Origin: Bin5 sp965204705
GTDB taxonomy: Bacteria > Chloroflexota > Anaerolineae > Caldilineales > Caldilineaceae
Direction of reading: 5' to 3'
Length of the DNA: 64,000 bases
Assembly: GCA_965204705.1 (NCBI GenBank)
Contig: CBDBFE010000002.1
Span: 62,001-126,000, forward strand
Shown: positions 34,675-42,879 of the stretch, one piece after another
Layout: every line of letters begins with the position of its first letter
Position numbering within the stretch: the stretch's first letter is position 1
The notes under the pieces: model-generated
Told to the model about the DNA's origin: nothing
Databases searched by the model: none
The model's input: the letters and a program-made list of their open reading frames with translations, nothing else
Translations under genes and position numbers: made by a program

Positions 34675-35093
34675 ACATTAACACCGACCATCTGAACCGT
34701 TGCATCAGTACGCTCAGAAGCGCCTGGGAAGGATTGCAGCAGCGCGAACCGGGCGACGTGTTGTATGACATCTACCGCGCGGCCTGTGTCAAGGAGTTCG
34801 AGCTTGTGCTGGAGCAGAGCGGCAGATTGCTGAAAAGGCGGCTGCGTCCCTACTTTGCCAGCAACCGGCAGGCGGACCAGCTGTACGTCAACGATATTTT
34901 CCGCTACGCGGCCAAGCACTGCCTGATCAGCGACGACGCCTGCGAGCGCTGGCTGGAATACCGCGTTGCCCGCAATGAAACGGTGGATGAATGCGGGGCG
35001 CGGTTTGCCGAGAGGACGCTGGAACTGCTGCCCCAATTCATCGCGGATGCAGATGCGTTAGCCGGTGTTATTGACGGGGGTTGGGAGAGCTGA
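34671..35093 (+). CDS. HEPN-like nucleotidyltransferase substrate-binding protein (HI0074 type)
   Basis: 140 residues, all-helical: NINTDHLNRCISTLRSAWEG, YDIYRAACVKEFELVLEQSG, FASNRQADQLYVNDIFRYAAK and an AERTLELLPQFIADADAL end. It matches the HI0074 family, which partners minimal nucleotidyltransferases. Where RxxxxxH ribonuclease residues are expected, the sequence has RVARNETVDE, so the canonical RX4-6H is not obvious and toxicity may be lost. The expected MNT gene is broken and lies upstream instead. Coupled to the next gene by TGATG. Confidence 0.8.
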   Translation: MNINTDHLNRCISTLRSAWEGLQQREPGDVLYDIYRAACVKEFELVLEQSGRLLKRRLRPYFASNRQADQLYVNDIFRYAAKHCLISDDACERWLEYRVARNETVDECGARFAERTLELLPQFIADADALAGVIDGGWES

Positions 35094-36370
35094 TGACATA
35101 CAGCGATGAAGAGATCCTGCGCCGTTTGCGGCTGGGCGAGGACAGCGGCTGGGCGTTCAAGCAGGTCGAATTCAGCGGCGACCGGCCGGCAAGCCCGCGC
35201 CGGGATGACTGGGCCGATGAGATAACCGCCTTCGCCAACGCAAGCGGCGGCGCGCTGCTCTGCGGCGTCAGCGACGATGGGGAGGTGAAGGGCATGTCGC
35301 GCCGGCAGATCACCAACCTGGACGCGCTTCTGGTCGAAGTCGTACATTCGATCAAGCCGCCGGTACGCATCCGCACCGATCATCGCGAGCTCGCCGGCGG
35401 CAAACCGGTGCTTGTGGTCGAAGTGCCCCAGGGCGACACAGTGCACGAGGCGCCGGGCGGCGCCTATATCCGCGTCGGCGCGTCGAAGCGCCTCATGACG
35501 AGCGACGAGCGACTGCGCCTGGCGCAGCGGCGGGGCCAGGCGCGCTTTCGCTGGTTCGACGAGCAGCCTGTGCCGGGCACGGGATTCGGGACATTGGAGG
35601 AGGCGCTATGGAAGCCGCTGTTGAGCGCCGAGGGGGCGGCGGATCCTGAAGCGGCCCTGGAGAAGATGGGTTTCCTTGCGCATGATGAACATGGTGTGAA
35701 GAGGGCTACGGTCGCCGGTCTGCTTCTATGCAGCCGGGCTCCCCAGGAATGGTTTTCCAACGCCTGCATCACCGCAACTTGTTACCGGGGCAAGGACCGA
35801 ACGACCGGCCAGATCGATGCCCAGACAATCACCGGACCTCTGAACCGACAGATCGCGGAGGCGGTCGCTTTCGCCTTGCGTAATATGCGGGTGGCGGCGC
35901 ACAAGGCGCCGGCGCGGGAAGAGCTGCTCCAATACAGTGAAGAGGCTCTGTTCGGGACGATCACCAACGCCGTGGTCCACCGCGACTATTCGATCCATGG
36001 GACGCGGATCCGGCTGTCGATGTTTGAGGACAGGGTGGAGATACAGTCTCCCGGAGCGCTTGCGAACAATCTGACAGTTGACGACCTGGCATACCGACAG
36101 TCGACGCGCAACGAGGTTCTGGCAACGGCGCTCGGCCGCATGTCCGCCGGAGAGATCAGGGGCGCGGGCGGTCGGCTGTACGTGATGGAGAGGCGCGGAG
36201 AACGGCAAAGGCGTTTTGGATGTTCCGTGCGCAGCCGTTCGGGGCGCGGCGGCACTTTGCTCGCGCCAGCCGCTGTTCGGACAGACGACGTCAAGGAGCC
36301 CTGGTGTGAAGGCGTTCAGAGCCGCTCAGAGCGCCTGTTTTGGGAGATTGGGTCCTCTGCAAAGCCCTGA
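35093..36370 (+). CDS. AlbA_2/RecG-like ATP-binding protein, C-terminally altered
   Basis: Start at 35093 (MTYSDEEILRRLRLGEDSGW), overlapping the HEPN-like stop. The AlbA_2 (Schlafen-like) domain spans residues about 10-140 (FKQVEFSGDR, TAFANASGGALLCGVSDDGE, GAYIRVGASKRLMT) and a GHKL-type ATPase_c_4 domain follows (TNAVVHRDYSIHGTRIRLSM, IQSPGALANNLTVDDL, GRMSAGEIRGAGG). After about residue 367 the sequence matches a dispersed repeat block rather than the family, so the native C-terminus was replaced. These proteins are predicted regulators, often near toxin-antitoxin genes. Confidence 0.75.
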   Translation: MTYSDEEILRRLRLGEDSGWAFKQVEFSGDRPASPRRDDWADEITAFANASGGALLCGVSDDGEVKGMSRRQITNLDALLVEVVHSIKPPVRIRTDHRELAGGKPVLVVEVPQGDTVHEAPGGAYIRVGASKRLMTSDERLRLAQRRGQARFRWFDEQPVPGTGFGTLEEALWKPLLSAEGAADPEAALEKMGFLAHDEHGVKRATVAGLLLCSRAPQEWFSNACITATCYRGKDRTTGQIDAQTITGPLNRQIAEAVAFALRNMRVAAHKAPAREELLQYSEEALFGTITNAVVHRDYSIHGTRIRLSMFEDRVEIQSPGALANNLTVDDLAYRQSTRNEVLATALGRMSAGEIRGAGGRLYVMERRGERQRRFGCSVRSRSGRGGTLLAPAAVRTDDVKEPWCEGVQSRSERLFWEIGSSAKP

Positions 36371-36840
36371 ACGCCCGGTCTGCCCCCCTCCATGCTGCGC
36401 AGGGGGCGTTTTGGCAATACCGGGGCAGACGGTTAACGGGGCAATCGTTTTCCAGAGCCTGCGAAGGGCGCGCACGAGGGGCACCCCTACCGCCTGTCAT
36501 GGTCATTTCAGACAATATGATCTTATGTGCATATGTTACTATGTTAATCGATGCTGCACCTGTATGATTGACGGCGGCCGGCTGTGACGAGAGACGGCCC
36601 GGCCAGCCGGCGGGCGCGTCCTGCTACCCGGGATGCGAAGGGACACGGCGAACACCTTTTTGTCCGCGGAGGACGCGGAGGGGCGCGGAGAACTGCTTTT
36701 TTGTCCGCGAAGTCACGCGAAGGACCGCGAAGAACACCAATGGCGTATCGGATTATCTGTGCGCAGCTATGCAGCCGTGCGCGGATCAGTTGCGCTTTGC
36801 CCGCGTAAATTATTGTTCAGGCGAAGGTGAAGGAGGCCTA
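36190..36840. repeat. Dispersed repeat block
   Basis: Members of the CGCGGAGG/CGCGAAGG family: a first part at 36190-36300 (GGAGAACGGCAAAGGCG, CTGTTCGGACAGACG) inside the end of the RecG-like frame, and a second at 36635-36840 (TTTTTGTCCGCGGAGGACGC, GTCACGCGAAGGACCGCG). The second part plus the following gene end is repeated at 56155-56628. No gene is called between 36371 and 36837. Confidence 0.65.
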
Positions 36841-37884
36841 GTCGGCGGCCGCGCCAAGAGCGGCTGCCGTTCCCCGCGTTGCGAAGTTTGCTCTCAGCCA
36901 TAGTTTATCAGCTCTTTTGCCTTTGTTCAGGTGCGCCCATTTTTGGCGGTAGAATTCCCGGTACTCCTCTTCGTGTTTGCGCCTGTTTTCCTCCTTCTCT
37001 TTCTTCCACACTGCGTGCGCGGCTCTTTGCTCTTTCTGCCAGCACTCTTTGCACACCTCGCGGCCGGCGGCCCATTTCTCAGCCGGGATGGCGTTGCCGC
37101 ATGGACAGAGGATCTCGGACCGGCCGTCAGAAAGGTCAGCGTCGGACTGGCCGTTGATGTTGGTGTTGACGTTGATTTTTTTGTTATCCCCATTTGCTGA
37201 TGGATGTACCCCCTTTTCATTTCCTTTATCTATTTCAGGAAGTAGATCTATTTTTGTGTCGCGCCCGGTTGACAACCTCTCAGTAAGGGTGTCGCGTTCG
37301 CTTGACAACAGGGTGTCGCGGCCGGTTGACACCCTGCCGGCTGGAGGTTGTAAAGCGGTGGTTGACAACCTTTCGGCGTTATCCACAATGCGGGCGACGT
37401 CTGCGGGGGTCTTTTTGCGGGTGAAGTCGTCTTTGGTTTTGGTGGCGGCGAGGCGGCAGAGCTCCTCGAATTCGGGGACGGCGTAGAAGATGACGGGCTG
37501 GTCGCCCTTGCGCCTGTTCTTGGGATAGCCTTTGCCGAGCTTGATGAGGAGACCATGCTTAACGACGGTGCCGAGATAGCTGCAGAGCGCCTGGCGCGAG
37601 ATGCCCAGCTGCTGCGCGGTCCATCCCTGCTGGAAGTAGAAGGACCTGAATCTGCTGTCGCGGTTGTCGCAGTTGGCCAGGCCGGCGCCCAGGAGGAGGA
37701 CCGCTTGCAGGCGGGCGGGCAGAACGGAGAGGATGTCGGACTCGAACAGGTCGAGGACGATGTTCTCGTAGCGGTGGTGCTGATGCTGGTTGTAGTCTGG
37801 AGAGCTGACGTCGTTGCGGTGAATGTCGGATGTTGACGTGCGGGCGTGCGCAGTGGTATGCTGTGAAGCAGACACGGGATGCAT
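36838..37884 (-). CDS. Zinc-ribbon/winged-helix protein, replication- or phage-like
   Basis: 348 residues if begun at the ATG at 37884, but AGGAGG abuts that codon; a GTG at 37875 has better spacing and may be the real start. Residues about 45-130 form a winged helix (GWTAQQLGISRQALCSYLGT). The middle is low-complexity with repeated GRVSTGRDT / ERLSTGRDT units. Near the end a Cys4 zinc ribbon (CPCGNAIPAEKWAAGREVCK-EC) leads into a long charged helix. The zinc-ribbon part is duplicated at 56343-56628. Similar layouts occur in plasmid/phage replication proteins, but no firm family is recognised. Confidence 0.6.
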   Translation of the reverse strand: MHPVSASQHTTAHARTSTSDIHRNDVSSPDYNQHQHHRYENIVLDLFESDILSVLPARLQAVLLLGAGLANCDNRDSRFRSFYFQQGWTAQQLGISRQALCSYLGTVVKHGLLIKLGKGYPKNRRKGDQPVIFYAVPEFEELCRLAATKTKDDFTRKKTPADVARIVDNAERLSTTALQPPAGRVSTGRDTLLSSERDTLTERLSTGRDTKIDLLPEIDKGNEKGVHPSANGDNKKINVNTNINGQSDADLSDGRSEILCPCGNAIPAEKWAAGREVCKECWQKEQRAAHAVWKKEKEENRRKHEEEYREFYRQKWAHLNKGKRADKLWLRANFATRGTAAALGAAAD

Positions 37885-38338
37885 CCTCCTGTGGTCTCTG
37901 GTGACGGGAGCGTCAACTCGCCGTCATCGCCCATCTTCCTGCAACTGCTCACCTCGCCCAGGTGGGCAGTCGCATTTTGAGGGGCATTTTCAGTTGTGGA
38001 GCTTGAGGATAACATGCCGGTTGACGATCGCGCAACCGGTTGTTACGATGGGGGTCGATGGATGAAAGGGAAGAGATCCATTGGTTTCATGGGGAAGACC
38101 TGCGAGGCTCCGGCCAGCGGGTCTTTTTCTGTTTTTTGGCGCTCTGTGACGGCCCGAGACCGCGCTGGCAAGCGGTGACGTCAGCCTGAACCGGGACAGG
38201 CAGGGGCAACCCCCGGTTTATCCACGAAGGGCCACGAAGAAGACCCTTTTATGGTGAAGCAGTTCGGCAACTGCCTTGCGCCATTTCGTTTGCCGGGGGC
38301 GCTCCGGCGACGCTGCACGCGGGTTGCGCTTGCGGACA
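37885..38338. other. Non-coding region
   Basis: About 450 bp with a fragment of the dispersed family at 38218-38245 (TTTATCCACGAAGGGCCACG). No gene seen. Confidence 0.4.
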
Positions 38339-38773
38339 TTAAGGCAGGTGCTGCTCCAAGTCTTCGATTGTACGCTTCAATTCTTCGATGTTGGCCCGGG
38401 CCGCGGCCAAGGCTTTTTCCTCGGTTTCGGCCAAGGTTTCGAAGGAGTCGCCCCAGCCTGCATTGTGGTGCTGAAAGAGGGCCGGCGTGGCCTGATAGCT
38501 GAATCTGGCGGGGACTGTGAAAGGCGCATTTTCATAGATGCAGTAGAGCGGCGTCTCTTTGAAAAGCCGGCAGAAGTCTCCGCCCGGCGCGAACATAGGC
38601 CACAAGTTTGGTTCGAAGTCTACATCGGCAATGTACAGGTCGGCGTACTCCGGCCGGTCAAAAATGGTGGTGTTGTCCAGCTGTTCCCTCGTGCCTTCGA
38701 GGACGACTGTTGTTTCGAAGTCGAAGTCGTCGTCATGGCAGAGCAGGAGCGTTGCTTTGATGATTTGGGACAT
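38339..38773 (-). CDS. Hypothetical protein with C-terminal helix
   Basis: 144 residues starting MSQIIKATLLLCHDDDFDFE. The N-terminal 100 residues are mixed alpha/beta with many aromatic and acidic residues (YADLYIADVDFEPNLWPMFA); the C-terminus is a charged helix (TEEKALAAARANIEELKRTI). No domain recognised; no strong ribosome site. The good length and composition favour a real gene. Confidence 0.5.
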   Translation of the reverse strand: MSQIIKATLLLCHDDDFDFETTVVLEGTREQLDNTTIFDRPEYADLYIADVDFEPNLWPMFAPGGDFCRLFKETPLYCIYENAPFTVPARFSYQATPALFQHHNAGWGDSFETLAETEEKALAAARANIEELKRTIEDLEQHLP

Positions 38774-38929
38774 TGTGTGGACTCTCAGGGTGTGGGTGGG
38801 CGCGCCGGCCCGGTTTACGCCACGGGGTGTCTTGATGCGCAGCTTTGCGCCAGGGGGCTCGAGCGGGCCGGGGGCGCAGCTTTGCGGCCATATCTTTCAG
38901 AACGGGCACAGGGAAGCGGCTCCGGTTCG

Positions 38930-39063
38930 TTCCCGGGACTTGTACGCTGGCAATTGCGACAATTTGTCGTTTTTGCGGGTGTTTCTGTCGCAGATGGGTG
39001 AGGCGCCGGGCGGTACGAAGGGGTATGCTCTGCTTCTCGAGGGCGGGGGGCCGGATTCCTAGC
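38930..39063 (+). repeat. Dispersed core repeat, copy a (partial)
   Basis: Carries the central words GCGACAATTTGTCGTTTTTG and CGGGTGTTTCTGTCGCAGATGG (20-base core shared by all copies) and the ending GGTACGAAGGGGTATGC. It lacks the first two thirds seen in copies b-d. It immediately precedes, and has probably replaced, the N-terminal part of the DUF3800 gene. Confidence 0.75.
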
Positions 39064-39066
39064 GAC

Positions 39067-39438
39067 ACATACAAAATATTTTTCTCCAGGCGGGGCAAAT
39101 CCGATCGCACACTTGCCTTGCGTGAAGCAATTGAAACAGCCAGAAGCCAGTTCGCCCAAAAGCATGGTATTGCAATTGGAGCGTCGCTGCAGGTATTTGA
39201 GTTTTCTCCCAGTGAGCAGGCGGGCTTACAAGCCGTAGATTATTTTACATGGGCCATACAAAGGCTGTATGAGCGTCACGAGGAACGGTATGTGAGGTAT
39301 CTTGGGGAGGCTGTTCGGGTGGTGCTGGATATCGACGACAAGCGCAAGACCGGAGCTGGCAAATACTATACGCGGAAGAGTCCTATTCGTGCCGCCAGAC
39401 TTGCTTGGAGGCATGAAGAAGAAAAGCCAGGGATATAG
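39067..39438 (+). pseudogene. DUF3800 protein, C-terminal fragment
   Basis: The frame encodes FFSRRGKSDRTLALREAIET and then LQVFEFSPSEQAGLQAVDYF, TWAIQRLYERHEERYVRY, which is the C-terminal half of DUF3800 family proteins (predicted RNase-H-like or nuclease fold). The N-terminal half with the first catalytic Asp motif is absent; instead the sequence joins repeat copy a near 39063. The family is often found in mobile and defence regions. Confidence 0.65.
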
Positions 39439-39549
39439 GATTATGCGAACCGCGGCCCAATAATCACACGGCATGGAGCCGAATTTTGTCCACTGGCTTG
39501 CTCACATAGTAGACACTGACCCAAGAAAGTGCAAATTGGTAATTTGCAT

Positions 39550-40110
39550 AGGTATGGTTGGCCCCAATCTTTGGACCACGAAACGGGGGAAATAAAGTGC
39601 ATGCAGACGGCGAGGGCGGTTGTCTGAACTGCAGTTCGGGGGATTCAGGGGATGGGCTGCAGTTTGGCCGGAGCCGGGCGCGCATTCTTGCCGGCTGCCC
39701 TGGCTGGTGTGCCGCGCTCTTAGCAGTCCGCGATAGCCGCTGGGCAGACTCTCCTGGCACTCAAACGGTTCTGTCACAATCGACTTCAACGGCCAGCTTC
39801 GCTCCTGTCAAGGAATTCAGGCGGTAGGCCAGTCGCTTCGACAGAGGGGGGAGCCTAGGGCCCCTCATGCCTGAAAAATCGCTTAGAACGGCTCCGGCGC
39901 GGCCGGTTGCATTGATCTGCCCCTGGGTCGCTTCGCGGCTGGCTTTCTGTTCGTGAGCGCCGCCGGGACGCTGGCAAATGCGACAATTTGTCGTTTTTGC
40001 GGGTGTTTCTGTTGCAGACGGATGAAGTGCCAGGCGGTACGAATGGGTATGGCCCGCTCCTTGGGGGCGGGCAGCCAGGTCACTTACGGGAGCTGCTCTT
40101 TGATCCTCAA
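39550..40110 (+). repeat. Dispersed core repeat, copy b
   Basis: Begins with GGACCACGAAACGGGGGAAA (39571-39590), then a short residue of the methylase-gene end (GACGGCGAGGGCGG), and the core from TGAACTGCAG (39625) through GGATGGGCTGCAGTTTGGCC, GGTTCTGTCACAATCGACT, GCGACAATTTGTCGTTTTTG to GGAGCTGCTCTTTGATCC (about 40110). Same orientation as copies a, c, d and e. Confidence 0.85.
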
Positions 40111-40181
40111 CATCAGGACACCATCCGCTAGCCAAGCCTATTCGAGAGTGCACCTTGTGGTTCGTGGTCTTGTCATTGCTG

Positions 40182-40967
40182 TCATGCAGACGCTCCTGAA
40201 TAGAATCGGATTCCCAAACGCCAGAACCACCTGGACAACAGTAACAATGCCGCTGCCAATGCCACTGATCCAACGAAGGTTGTTGTTGTGATGCGTCCGC
40301 TGATCGCAGAAGCAGGCACCGTTGTGGCGAAGGCCACAGGCACGAGAAAAGTCAGTGTAACGCGCAACCAAAACGGGTAGATGCCTATTGGCCAGCGGCC
40401 CGCCTGCCATAAGCTTACAAAAATTTCCTGGATGTTTTCCACTCGAACAAACCAGAATGCAGTGGTACTGAGAAGAAGCAGAAAGCTATAGATAATTGCC
40501 ATGCCGCTGAACAACGAACCCACAAAAGTGAGAATCTCAAAAAGGCCAATATGCGAACCCATCCTTATGATCGCCAGGGTGAATATTGGTATTGCGATGA
40601 ATACATCTACCAGTCGCCAGATTTCCACTTTCTGAATGCTGACCAACACCTGTGAGTCAACCGGTTTTGTCAGAGTGAAATCCAGGGTGCCCTTCCTTAT
40701 GTCTTCAAAGAATCTTGTCATAGCAGGTCTGATAAAGGTCCGAACCACGCCGCCCATAAGAAAGTAAACACCTACGAGTGCTATCAGTTCTGCGGCTTGC
40801 CATCCCCCCAGGTTGTCGGTGTGGGAAAAGATAACGGTCAGACCGACAAAGGCTAAGCCCAGTTCCATCAGACTCTGCATCAGATTGAACCAAAAATTGA
40901 CTCGATATTCCAGTTCGTTCTGTGCTGCCAACCGAAAATATGTTGCCACCAGACTGACGTAGTACAT
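40182..40967 (-). CDS. ABC-2 type permease, second subunit
   Basis: 261 residues if started at M (MYYVSLVATYFRLAAQNELE) at 40967; the frame is open to 40997. Six membrane helices and the pattern YRVNFWFNLMQSLMELGLAF, RPAMTRFFEDIRKGTLDFTL, TKPVDSQVLVSIQ are characteristic of the ABC-2/DUF990-like exporter permeases. It pairs with the permease gene just upstream (41035-41838). The ATP-binding subunit usually encoded first in such operons is missing. Confidence 0.8.
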   Translation of the reverse strand: MYYVSLVATYFRLAAQNELEYRVNFWFNLMQSLMELGLAFVGLTVIFSHTDNLGGWQAAELIALVGVYFLMGGVVRTFIRPAMTRFFEDIRKGTLDFTLTKPVDSQVLVSIQKVEIWRLVDVFIAIPIFTLAIIRMGSHIGLFEILTFVGSLFSGMAIIYSFLLLLSTTAFWFVRVENIQEIFVSLWQAGRWPIGIYPFWLRVTLTFLVPVAFATTVPASAISGRITTTTFVGSVALAAALLLLSRWFWRLGIRFYSGASA

Positions 40968-41034
40968 GATATCTTGGTTTCCAGTGCACCTTGGCATGCG
41001 TCGTCGAAGATTATGCTGGAACTATCTACTGCCG

Positions 41035-41838
41035 TCAGGCACCAACTGCCGTGTAGCGTCGAATCCCCTTGCGATAAGAAATCTGGAGTATGATAAAACC
41101 TCCAATCACCCAAATCAGTTGCATGCCGAGCCCGGCAATGAGTTCACGAGACGTGACTCGGCCCAGCAAGATTTCGACCGGGAAAGCAAGCATCCAACGG
41201 AAAGGCAGTATAGCGGCTAAGCTCTGTACAGAATGGGGAAAAAGGTCGAGCGGTGCTAATCGACCAGAAAAGGAAAGTCCAAAAAGGAAGTAGAGTTGGC
41301 TAATGGCATCGACCCGAGTGGTCCAGAAGGCCAGCATAGCAAGCGCCCATTCCAAGAACAGACGCATGAGTAAGGCCAGAACAAACACGGGCACAAAGGC
41401 TACCAGCGCGCTTGCTTCCGGCTGCCAGGAAGCGGAAAAGGTCCAAGCCAGAAACGCGACAGCCGCCCCTATCACGGGCAACGCCACCAACTTGAATGCA
41501 AAATTGTCGGCAATATCCAAGTGAATTGGGTGGACAGGTTTGAGCAGGTCTGATGAGAACTCACCTAAACGGATACGATTGCTAAGGGCCAGCGCAAACC
41601 AGGTATGTGTAGCGTGATTGACCAGAAGCATAAGGATGTAGTACACGACGATGTCGTTTACAGTGTAACCGGCTACCGCTCCTCCCTTTTGTAACGCCAC
41701 CGTCCGCCACACCACCAGATACAAGACCGGTCCCACAATCGAACTCAAAATCCAGATTAGCAGTGCAACTCGGTACTGAAGATTCAGCGCCAACTGAATT
41801 CGCATATAGCTTCTGTAGATGAAAAAGTAGGACTTCAT
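41035..41838 (-). CDS. ABC-2 type permease, first subunit
   Basis: 267 residues, start MKSYFFIYRSYMRIQLALNL. Six membrane helices, with LLKPVHPIHLDIADNFAFKL and FSGRLAPLDLFPHSVQSLAA, segments typical for this permease family. Likely forms a heterodimer with the 40182-40967 product. Upstream on the same strand (positions above 41838) there is only repeat copy c and no ATPase gene, so the operon looks truncated at its 5' side. Substrate unknown. Confidence 0.8.
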   Translation of the reverse strand: MKSYFFIYRSYMRIQLALNLQYRVALLIWILSSIVGPVLYLVVWRTVALQKGGAVAGYTVNDIVVYYILMLLVNHATHTWFALALSNRIRLGEFSSDLLKPVHPIHLDIADNFAFKLVALPVIGAAVAFLAWTFSASWQPEASALVAFVPVFVLALLMRLFLEWALAMLAFWTTRVDAISQLYFLFGLSFSGRLAPLDLFPHSVQSLAAILPFRWMLAFPVEILLGRVTSRELIAGLGMQLIWVIGGFIILQISYRKGIRRYTAVGA

Positions 41839-41934
41839 TTTTCGGATTCAGTGCGACTGTCGATTGTGTGCGTCAACTGACTTCCACTCGGCTGGATTCA
41901 TTTTGCCGGTAACCAGTTTAACCTACTTGAGGTG

Positions 41935-42565
41935 GGTCCCAATGTTCGGCCCACGAAACGGGGAAAATAAGGCGCTTTCGGACGGATGCGGTTTGCCACC
42001 ATCAGAGCACGAAGTGCTCTTCCACCGCCCGCGATGGCGCTGTCGTAGGCGAGGGTCATGGCTTTGGTGCGGTAGTGTATGAACTGCAGTTTTGGGGGAT
42101 TTAGAGGATGGGCTGCAGTTTGGACCGGAGCCGGGCGCGTTTTCTTGCCGGCCGGCCTGGCCGGTGTGCCGCGCTCATGGCAGTCCGCAACAGCCGCCGG
42201 ACAGACTCTCCTGGCACTCAAACGGTTCTGTCACAATCGATTCCAACGGCCAGCTTTGCCCTTGGCAAGAAATTCAGGGGAGAGGCCAAACGCTATGGAA
42301 GGGGGAGTGGCAGAAGGGTACCCTCATGCCTGGATAGGCGCTCAGAACGGCTCTGGTGTGGGCGGTTGTATCGGGTTGCCCCCGGGTCGGTACGCGGCGG
42401 GCTTTCTGTTCGTTAGCGCTTCCGAAAGGCTGGCAAATGCGACAATTTGTCGTTTTTGGGGTGTGTTTCTGTCGCAAATGGATACAGTGCTGGGCGGTAC
42501 GACCGGGTATGCCCCTCTTCTTGAGGGCGGGCGGCCAGGGCCCTTACGGGAGCTGGTCTTTAGTG
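41935..42565 (+). repeat. Dispersed core repeat, copy c, with methylase 3'-end fragment
   Basis: Starts with the word CCACGAAACGGGGAAAATAA (41951-41970). It then carries a stretch that, on the minus strand, reads YRTKAMTLAYDSAIAGG, a relative of the C-terminus of the type IIG protein (YRTKDMVLAYYNALAAG). The core begins at TGAACTGCAG (42080) and runs to about 42565, with GCGACAATTTGTCGTTTTTG inside. Fills the region between the ABC-2 permeases and the ParB-like gene. Confidence 0.85.
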
Positions 42566-42879
42566 CGCAGCGACGCGTCGAACGAGCAAGCTGGGACACG
42601 GACTTTCGCTTCAAAATGTTGTCTCAGTCAGCTGCGGTTGCTCTGGGCTAAACTTGCACGGGACCGCACTTGAAGCCAAGCAGGTGATAGACTGAAAAGC
42701 CTTGGTATGTTATCGTCTTTCACAATCCTGAGGGTCAGCAGGTGGCATTTGAGATGGTCTATTCCAGGATATTCCACGCTGACCGAGACTACACGAGCCG
42801 GATTTGAGTAGTCAGTGCATCCGAGGCGTGCAATTCTCGCCACCTCAGTCGCTCAACTCCAGGCGGAGGAAGATCAACG

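Noticed and set aside
36568..36903. Plus-strand frames in the 36.6-36.9 kb repeat block
   Set aside because: They arise from the CGCGGAGG repeat, also present at 56.2 kb with other frames.
38845..39438. Single 197-residue protein covering repeat copy a and the DUF3800 part
   Set aside because: The first 74 codons are repeat DNA seen elsewhere without coding role; only the C-terminal part is protein-like.
41898..42616. Minus- and plus-strand frames inside core repeat copy c
   Set aside because: Similar frames in copies b and d are interrupted differently; only the methylase 3'-end fragment shows homology.
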